The translations under genes and the position numbers were made by a program. From positions 574 to 6,632 of the forward strand of contig MHYD01000009.1 in NCBI GenBank assembly GCA_001824645.1: a stretch of 6,059 nt of DNA, written 5' to 3'. Of the stretch, positions 4,058 to 6,059 are shown piece after piece (the stretch's first letter is position 1; every line of letters starts with the position of its first letter). This stretch comes from Planctomycetes bacterium RBG_13_46_10. Lineage in GTDB: Bacteria > Planctomycetota > Phycisphaerae > Sedimentisphaerales > Anaerobacaceae. Below the pieces are notes generated by a model. The model made no database searches. It was given only the letters and a program-made list of their open reading frames with translations, and was not told the DNA's origin.

Positions 4058-5952
4058 TATACCCAATCAAAAAAATCTTCTGTGTCATCTTTATATCTTT
4101 TATATGCACGCTCTTTTGCGGTAAAGCAGGAGCACAGGCGGCACTGCCCAAGACGGCAAAGCTTGTCCCGCCTGAGACTATTGTTCTGGTGGATATTGAT
4201 AATATAAGCCAATTAAAACAGCAGCTTGAAAAAACCAATTTTTACAAGCTGTTTAAAGAGCCTGCGATGGCGGCAGCCGTTAATGATTTCAAAACAAAAC
4301 GGCAGGAAAGAATGCGGAAATCAAAAAACGAGCTTTCACGGACAATCGCAGATGCAAACGTGCTGCCCGAAGGCAGAATCACGTTAGCGCTGGTCCACGA
4401 CAACCGGGCAAAAGATGCCAACGAGATACCTCTTCTGCTCATAAGCCAGTGGGGACAAAACATAACAAAAATAAAAGAGATAACTGCTAAAATGGCAGAA
4501 AAGGCCGTCGAGGATGGCGCCCACCGGAAAAGCGAAGATTTTCGCGGCGTCAATATCACAACGATAATGCCAAAATCTTCGAGGACCATTAACTATTGCT
4601 TAATTAACGACTGCCTCATTGGCTCTACGAATACGGATGCTCTTAAATTTGTCATCGCCCACATTCAGGGCGCCACCAGCTCCACGCTGGCCGATGATAC
4701 CGATTACACCGCCACAATGAAAACCGTCGGGCCTTATCACGATATTGATTTTTACGTTAACATAAAACAAGTGGTAAAGACAGTGCTCGCCGATGATTCT
4801 TCGGGCGAGAGCAAGATAACGGCGGCCAATCTGGGTCTCGATAATGTCACGTCCCTTGGCGCAGGGTTAGGTCTTGCCAGAGGTCCAGGTGACTCAACCG
4901 TCGGCAAGGCACTTTTAAAAATCAACGGTTCCAAAAAGGGAATTCCAAAAATATTCGATGTCGAAACCGCTGCTCTTCGGCTTCCACGGTTTATCTCCGC
5001 ATCCGCCTTTTCGGTGGCATCTATAAACATAAATATCAAAAAGGCATACGACGAGCTGTATAATATTCTTACGAGCTTTTCTCCGCATTATGCAGCTATC
5101 ACACATGTACCGCTATTACCGCCGGGGGAGCAGGGCGAACCAGGCTTGCAACTCAAACCCGATATAATCGCTCACTTAGGCTCGCAAATAATAATCGCTC
5201 AGAGCATCAAAAAGCCGAACTCTGGAACTTCATCGACACAAGAGAAACTGGTCGCAGTGGCGATAGACAACCGAGGCGCTCTGGAAAAAAACATGTCACT
5301 TCTATACGGCAAGCTGATAATTCCGCGCAATCCGGACGCCAGACGCGAGCTACTGGGCCATACAATATATTTAGCAGACTTGTCAGGCCTAATACCGGCT
5401 TTCGGGCAGGGCGAAAGAAAGCCGATGCGAGATTCCGCCACGCCTGATTCTCCGACTCGCCGTACTGTCGCACCGTCGCAGCAGGATATGCCCATGCTGG
5501 CTTTTACAATCACCGACACTCATATTGTATTCGGCAGCGAATCGACTGTAGAACATGCTATCCGTGCGATAGGCAGCAGTGACACTGCGTCTATAACGAC
5601 GGCGAAGTGGTTCAACGTCGCCAAATCGGCTTTTGCCTCGACTGTAGGATTAGCGAGCTTCCAGGACATGTCGGCTTCCGGCGAGGTCCTTTGGCAAAAA
5701 CTAAAAGAAGCCAGGAAAAACACCGCAGACAAAGACAAAGATTCTAATATTAATTTGAGTATAGCAATCGGCTCAGATTCACTTTTTCCGTTCTTAGCGG
5801 CTTCCCCCGTGGGCGACTTATTCGACCCAGGCCTGTTACCCGGCTTTGATGCCGTGCGCAAATATTTTGGTATTTCGGCTTTTTACGGCATCAGCACACC
5901 GGAAGGTTTTTTCTTTGAACTAAAATATCTTAATCCCCCCGGCTCCGATTGA
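4054..5952 (+). CDS. Exported protein of unknown function, DUF3352-like
   Basis: A 632-residue protein with a signal peptide (MIYPIKK, hydrophobic run 8-22, probable cleavage near A-G-A or A-Q-A, residues 25-29). The mature start, LVPPETIVLVDIDNISQLKQQLEKTNFYKLFKEPAM (37-72), has the pattern of DUF3352-type proteins: a 'P..T...V.ID....L...L..T...KL..EP' opening in which a beta strand leads into a helix. Alternating strand-like and helix-like segments follow, including a Lys/Glu-rich helix at about 80-96 and repeats of 'LIGSTNTDALKFVI' type (188-201). The variants 'IVFGSESTVEHAIRAIG' later in the protein resemble that segment, suggesting two related halves. A polar Pro/Ser/Thr-rich linker lies at about 455-480. 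No catalytic motif is visible. AAAGG (4043-4047) six bases before ATG supports the start. It follows the protease gene closely and is probably cotranscribed. I do not know its function. The family assignment is by pattern only. Confidence 0.85.
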   Translation: MIYPIKKIFCVIFISFICTLFCGKAGAQAALPKTAKLVPPETIVLVDIDNISQLKQQLEKTNFYKLFKEPAMAAAVNDFKTKRQERMRKSKNELSRTIADANVLPEGRITLALVHDNRAKDANEIPLLLISQWGQNITKIKEITAKMAEKAVEDGAHRKSEDFRGVNITTIMPKSSRTINYCLINDCLIGSTNTDALKFVIAHIQGATSSTLADDTDYTATMKTVGPYHDIDFYVNIKQVVKTVLADDSSGESKITAANLGLDNVTSLGAGLGLARGPGDSTVGKALLKINGSKKGIPKIFDVETAALRLPRFISASAFSVASININIKKAYDELYNILTSFSPHYAAITHVPLLPPGEQGEPGLQLKPDIIAHLGSQIIIAQSIKKPNSGTSSTQEKLVAVAIDNRGALEKNMSLLYGKLIIPRNPDARRELLGHTIYLADLSGLIPAFGQGERKPMRDSATPDSPTRRTVAPSQQDMPMLAFTITDTHIVFGSESTVEHAIRAIGSSDTASITTAKWFNVAKSAFASTVGLASFQDMSASGEVLWQKLKEARKNTADKDKDSNINLSIAIGSDSLFPFLAASPVGDLFDPGLLPGFDAVRKYFGISAFYGISTPEGFFFELKYLNPPGSD

Positions 5953-6059
5953 TACTTTAATTTAACCTTCATATGGGTGCACCTGCTGTTTGTAGGTAGA
6001 CCCGGCATAAAAATTGCCTTTCATATAAGGGAAAAACAATTTTAATCTGCCAGAGGCGG
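5953..6059. other. Downstream intergenic segment with imperfect hairpin
   Basis: No gene is visible. GGGT (5975-5978) and ACCT (5981-5984) pair with AGGT (5994-5997) and ACCC (6000-6003), giving two 4-base stems around a 2x2 internal loop with a 9-base terminal loop. No T-run follows directly, so it is not a convincing terminator. It also contains the palindrome GGTGCACC (5976-5983). Confidence 0.35.

Noticed and set aside
4242..5861. Several minus-strand frames of 90-115 codons opposite the 632-residue gene
   Set aside because: They mirror the codon bias of the plus-strand gene and show no domains or ribosome sites.
1..6059. CRISPR array, tRNA, rRNA or transposase
   Set aside because: No regularly spaced direct repeats, no cloverleaf or rRNA words, and no transposase motifs were seen on either strand.

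Overview
The window holds two unrelated blocks separated by a divergent intergenic region. On the minus strand, from about 2390 down to base 1, lies a restriction-modification (R-M) operon. On the plus strand, from 2933 to 5952, lie two genes for exported proteins. The organism is probably a Planctomycetota bacterium, perhaps of the Phycisphaerae. This rests on the style of the two plus-strand proteins (an exported HtrA-like protease with an N-terminal 'LKEG..I.GNI' beta module, then a DUF3352-like exported protein) and on the mid-40s GC content. It is an inference, not a proof.

The R-M block, in transcription order, starts with a truncated Xre-type helix-turn-helix gene (2633-2508) that has its own good promoter. 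A second promoter (2490-2463) then leads into a Dam/DpnM-type adenine methyltransferase (2386-1463). Its stop overlaps by ATGA the start of a small ParB-like gene (1466-1143), which carries an in-frame TAA in the middle. Seven bases after that gene comes a MutH/Sau3AI-like restriction endonuclease (1135-500). Its end overlaps by 13 bases a second methyltransferase with motif I and an HPPY motif IV (512 to beyond base 1). DpnM-type methyltransferases and MutH/Sau3AI-fold nucleases are both classically GATC enzymes, so the likely target is GATC. The methyltransferases would protect the DNA that the nuclease would otherwise cut.

The region between the two blocks (2387-2932) contains the HTH remnant, a GATC-centred inverted repeat, two short repeat-like palindromic segments, and a plausible promoter for the plus-strand genes. 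The protease and the following 632-residue protein are 32 bases apart and probably cotranscribed. An eight-codon ORF whose stop overlaps the second start lies between them.

Most worth a second look: the nonsense-interrupted ParB-like gene inside the R-M operon, an Asn where the nuclease family has its first catalytic Asp, the scarcity of GATC in the plus-strand block (one site in about 3.26 kb against nine in the first 2.8 kb by eye), and the AT-rich versus GC-balanced mosaic of the R-M genes.
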